A stretch of DNA of 64,000 nt. It comes from Apiospora phragmitis (Eukaryota > Ascomycota > Sordariomycetes > Amphisphaeriales > Apiosporaceae). The translations under genes and the position numbers were made by a program. The notes under the pieces were generated by a model. That model was not told the origin of the DNA, did no database searches, and was given only the letters and a program-made list of their open reading frames with translations. Within the stretch, counting starts at the first letter, position 1. Every line of letters begins with the position of its first letter. Location: assembly GCA_038363925.1 (NCBI GenBank), contig JAQQWL010000010.1, positions 868,001-932,000 of the forward strand, given 5' to 3'. Positions 60,463 to 64,000 of this stretch are shown one piece after another.

Positions 60463-63110
60463 CTAATTTGTTTTATCTAATTCGCTGTACATCCCCATGT
60501 TCTCGAGCATGAATTCCAGGTGGTTCATGTTATTGAGTGTGTCAGGATGCTCCTCTCCTAATACCTTTTTATGGCTCTCAAGTGCTTCGCGCTGCTGCTG
60601 TACCGCCTCTTCATATCTTCCTAGCTCATTGAGCACGACTGCCAGGCCGTACATATTGAGGAGTGTGAGAGGATGCTCCCCTCCCAAAACCTTTCTATAA
60701 CCCTCAAGTGCTTGGCGTAACTGCTGTTCTGCCGCTTCGTATTTTCCTTGGTTATATGTTACGATCGGCGGGTTGGTCCCCCGCGGGGTAGCACTTTCGG
60801 CGTAGAATTGGACAGAAATGACCGTCCAGTCATTTCCGAAGCTTTTGCTTTGTGGCGCAGTGGTTAGTCCAAACGCACTGTAACATTATAGAGGTATAAT
60901 GCCAGGTTGTACATGCAGTCGAGTGTGCGGCGATGCTCCTCTCCCAATACTTTTTTAAAACCCTTAAGTGCTTTGGGCTGTTGCTGTGTTGCCGCTTCTT
61001 GTTTTCCTTGGTGACTGAGCTCAAGGGCGTGGGAACCTCTGCTGTAGAGTGCGAAGGGGTGCTTGTAGCCCAGCCTCGCCTCCCTCAGAGCCAATATTTC
61101 CCGATGCATCTGCTCCGCCTCTGAGTACTTCCCCTGATCACTGAGCATGAGTGCCAGGCTATGCATACTATGCCATGTATCGGGATGGTCGTGGCCCAGT
61201 ACCGTTTCGCGCAGCGCCAGTGCCTGCCAAGATATCGTCTCAACCTCCGAGTTCTTCCCTTGGCCGGAAAGCACAGCAACCAGATTGTTCATACTGTCGA
61301 TTGTGTCGGAATGCTCGTGGCCTTGCAATATCTTCCTCATTTCGAATATTTCCCGATATTGAAACTCCGCCTCCGAGTATTTCCCCTGCTCACTAAGTAC
61401 GCAAGCCAGGTTCTGCATCGTGCGGAGCGTACCAATATGCCCATGGCCTATAGTTATATTCATCACTTCCAGGACCTCCATAAAGATCTGCTCTGCCTTC
61501 GAGTATTTTCCAAGCAAGAAGTAGCAATATGCAACGTTAGACTGCGACGGAACGAACCTCTCCCTCTCGCTGCATTCGTCCATTAGCGGTAACACCGCTT
61601 GCACATGGGGCAAGTACAAAGCCCATTTGCTTCGGTTCTCGTGTTTCGGGGGTGGAAATTCCTTGGATAGTTGCTGTATTATGACCGTTACTTGCTGACT
61701 TTGCTTTCCCTGGGTTCTAACCCAATTTCGCATGACAAGATGCGCAAGCCGGTGGACATCAAACCGATCGGGTGTTCCACGATCCAAGATAAATACATAC
61801 GCCCTCAATGTGCTTATTTCCTCGTCCCTCTGTACCTCGTCTGCTCCGGTAGGCAATAAAGATACAGGGATGTCCTTTTCTTCGAAGTAGCAAATAAACC
61901 CAAGAAAGCCCGCTGCGAGCGGATCGTCCCGCGAGATTTGCTCAAAGGAGATGAGCCATGTTGTAGCTACTGGGTTCCGGATCTCTTCGTATCGGTCTTG
62001 ATCGTCAAAGTCCTTGCTAAGCATCTTTACCATTATCTGGTTACTAGATGTGCAGTATCCGAGATAATTTTCGATTGTCACGTTCATTCGACACGCCATA
62101 TAGGCCGAGGCCTGCCTGATCGCTAAAGGCAGATGGACGAGGTATTTCAGCAGCTCGGTCGTACTCTGAGCGTCGTCTATCTGGCTTGGTTGGAGGCCCC
62201 GGTGCAGTAGCCGCTCGGACTCGGAGTCGCTCAGTTGATCCAGCCTGTGCACACCCTGCCGAGCCTCGACCCGGGCCGCTACGTGGTGGTTCCGGGTCGT
62301 AAAAAGGATTGAGCCATCTCGGCTGAAGGGCAGATGAGACATCAGTTGCCCCTCGTTCAGCAGAAGCATATCATCGGCGTTGTCGACGATGAGAAGCCAA
62401 GGCCCTGCCTCATCTCGATCCAGAGACTTCTTTACGAGCGCCTTGACGTCCGCTTTATCGTGCTCGATTCCCTCTATCTCCAGAGCTCGGCCGATCTCCC
62501 GGTAGGCACCTTCGAACATGGTCATGTCTACGGCCAGGACCCAGAAAACGGAGCAGTCGGGATGCGACTCACGGAAACGGTAGGCCGCCTCGATGGCCAC
62601 CTGCGTCTTTCCGATGCCGCCGAGACCCTCGATGACCGTCCGCTGGCACGCATTTGGCTGAGTATTCGGAGGCAGCCTCTCCAAAAGCTGGCTAAGCATG
62701 CCTTCCCAGCCCACAAAGTTCTCGTTCAGGCTAACGGGACGAGGAAATGTGGTTTCCGACGAGCTAAGAAACATTACTCTTCATTAAACATGGCTTTCTA
62801 GATCTCGCATCGCTAGCTTACAATTCTCAGGCCCATCCAAATCGCCTGTTGCCAGCGGTGCAATGATAGATAGCAGCTCTTTGGTATAGGCTGCCGCCGT
62901 TGCCGCCGCGTACGGCTGCCACCGCTTATTCTTGTGCGCGTCCGCATAGTCGCAGATCCCGCGGACCACCAGGCAGGGAAAGCTGTTCATCAGCCCGGCG
63001 GCCTCCATCTCGAAGCACAGAGCACCTCCCAGCTCCTGGCTGTATCTGTCGCGCGTTGGCCCATCCTTGATTACTTGGTTTCCGGACGCGATCGTACCAA
63101 AGAAGAGCAC
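60463..63110 (-). pseudogene. NLR-type STAND protein: nucleoside phosphorylase-NB-ARC-TPR, truncated and interrupted
   Basis: Minus strand. The segment 63110-62816 encodes the C-terminal half of a PNP/uridine phosphorylase-type effector domain ([55 protein letters not shown]). A short intron (about 62,813-62,769, GTAAGC donor; exact acceptor uncertain) joins it to the frame ending at 62774. NB-ARC follows: FVGWEGMLSQLL, P-loop EGLGGIGKTQVA, Walker B WLLIVDNADD, FTTRN and the LPLAI helix. About seven 42-residue kinesin-light-chain-type TPRs follow (GKYSEAE, HPDT/TL repeats). The array is broken at 60,757-60,885 by a 129-bp element that introduces a stop after YNVTVRLD. TPR coding resumes as NQGKYEAAEQQLRQALEG and ends at 60463. 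The N-terminal half of the phosphorylase domain is missing before 63,110. Fungal NLRs of this layout are thought to act in non-self recognition and programmed cell death. Confidence 0.85.
60757..60885 (+). mobile_element. 129-bp miniature element, copy 2 (inside the NLR TPR array)
   Basis: Begins TGTTACGATCGGCGGG, ends CGCACTGTAACA, and is flanked by the 5-bp duplication TTATA (60752-60756; 60886-60890). It contains a perfect 8-bp hairpin (GAAATGAC/GTCATTTC), a CCCCGCGGGG palindrome and TGGCGCAGTGGTTAG, which matches a tRNA D-arm/A-box. This copy is not RIP-converted. Insertion of 134 bp including the duplication shifts the NLR frame and brings in a stop. Confidence 0.88.
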
Positions 63111-63334
63111 CTATCGATTCTCGGCGTAAGCATTGTTCTTCTAGGAAATTAACTGTGTGTCTTAGGAGGGAGCACATGTGACTATAGAGCAATCCGTGCA
63201 TTTAGGCCTCCTGAGATACTGGATGGAATAAGGAGGAATAAATACTAGGGTAAGTAGAAAGAAACACTGGGATAAGGACAGTGTTGCCGTTCAACCAACC
63301 AACCAACCAGCGGTACGCTGGTTGGTTGTTACTA
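63111..63334. other. Truncated upstream side of the NLR, with a perfect hairpin
   Basis: No phosphorylase-domain coding remains upstream of 63,110. Within it, 63300-63312 (CAACCAACCAGCG) and 63316-63328 are perfect 13-bp inverted arms around GTA, preceded by further CAACC repeats from 63292. The pogo element's TA follows at 63333-63334. Confidence 0.6.
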
Positions 63335-64000
63335 AGCCAGCTAACGGTGCTACGGTCACCCTATACAACGGCGACCCCAAAAACTAACAATAATATTATA
63401 TAATAATAATACGAATAATTTAATTAAAAATTAATATAAAATCTTAAAAACATTATTTTAGTCTCGAAACGCTTTTATAACACTTTTAATCTCAGATTTA
63501 GAGTTAGATTTAATTATAACGGCTTCCGGCGTCGATAATAAAGGAGTAACAGCTTAGGGTTCCGGTGTAACGCTATTTATTTCCCTTTTAATTACTATAA
63601 TATCTCGTATACGCGTAAACTTTTAATTAAGGTTAAATATTACTCTTTTCCTCTTTTTACCTCTTTCTTTTTCTAAATTACTTTTTAAAACTAACTTCTC
63701 GTGTTCTAATTAACCGATCTAGCCGTTTAAAGTATTTAAACTCTTTTAGAACTTCCGGAATAAAACCCGGCGCGTCGCGCTATCGAAAATAATATTATTA
63801 TTATTAAGCGTATTCGTTAACTTTTTAATTTAGCGGCTAATCGTAGGTATTAATAACGCTATAGAGGAGAATTATTTATTAAAAACGTTAAGAGGAGGCT
63901 TAAATAGTCTTATCTTTACTTAGTTTTTTATCCTCTAATTTCGGCTATTAAAAGACTTATTAATATCGCGAGGGGAATATACTAGTTACGGCTTAGCCGC
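63335..64000 (-). mobile_element. Second copy of the 1.92-kb pogo element, inverted, running off the window
   Basis: Starts after TA (63333-63334) with the same 40-odd bp terminal repeat as the element at 3000-4919. The 666 bp visible match the reverse complement of about 4,254-4,919, with differences that are mostly transitions. The remaining 1.25 kb would lie beyond the window. AT-rich and RIP-mutated. Confidence 0.85.

Overview
The window comes from a filamentous ascomycete (Pezizomycotina). The evidence is short GT-AG introns with CTAAC/CTGAC branch points, a five-exon uL13 ribosomal protein gene, a SAT-KS-AT-PT-ACP-MeT-esterase polyketide synthase, fungal STAND/NLR genes, and transposons whose cytosines outside CpG have been heavily converted to thymine on both strands (repeat-induced point mutation, RIP). 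The sequence alternates between GC-balanced gene blocks (about 1-1,220; 5,350-29,900; 47,210-47,680; 60,310-63,330) and extremely AT-rich repeat blocks (about 1,260-5,340; 29,925-47,200; 47,690-60,300; 63,335-64,000). No species or gene symbol beyond family level can be claimed from the sequence alone.

Layout. The left edge holds the 5' part of a minus-strand STAND/ankyrin-type gene (three exons, running off the window). Next is an AT-rich block with a truncated pogo-like transposon (family X) and a complete 1.92-kb pogo/Fot-type transposon. The gene block from 5.35 to 29.9 kb contains a fungal rhodopsin-like (SAT4/PTH11-type) membrane protein, a decayed Zn2Cys6 regulator, a large non-reducing PKS with four probable single-base frameshifts, an orphan C-terminal ACP piece of a highly reducing PKS, a deletion-riddled S10 serine carboxypeptidase relic, a dithiol glutaredoxin, a ubiquitin-like/BAG protein, ribosomal protein uL13 (L16/L13a), a DUF7770-like gene with an in-frame stop, and a MULE transposase fragment. 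The regulator, NR-PKS and HR-PKS remnants look like a secondary-metabolite cluster in decay. The glutaredoxin, BAG and ribosomal genes are housekeeping.

The 29.9-60.3 kb block is a transposon graveyard in which insertion order can be read. A 1.85-kb pogo-like element X-A was hit by two related Ty3/gypsy LTR retrotransposons (7.73 and 7.68 kb, with 698-bp and 638-bp LTRs and 5-bp target duplications). A second copy, X-B, was hit by a 3.24-kb Copia-like element and by a 128-bp miniature element. X-C abuts X-B and shares a single TA with it. X-D follows, and then a third pogo-like family at 58,531-60,300. A GMC-oxidoreductase C-terminal fragment is stranded between blocks.

The right end carries a minus-strand NLR pseudogene (purine nucleoside phosphorylase-like fragment, NB-ARC, kinesin-light-chain-type TPRs). 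It lost its 5' half and is interrupted in its TPR array by a second copy of the same miniature element. A second, inverted copy of the 1.92-kb pogo element runs off the right edge.

The most interesting points are: the 128/129-bp miniature element with 5-bp target duplications, TG/CA-like ends and a tRNA A-box-like segment; the shared geometry of the pogo terminal inverted repeats (a motif repeated at a 16-17 bp spacing in three different families); the PKS frameshifts clustered at the KS active-site cysteine and the PT domain; and the readable nested insertion history.
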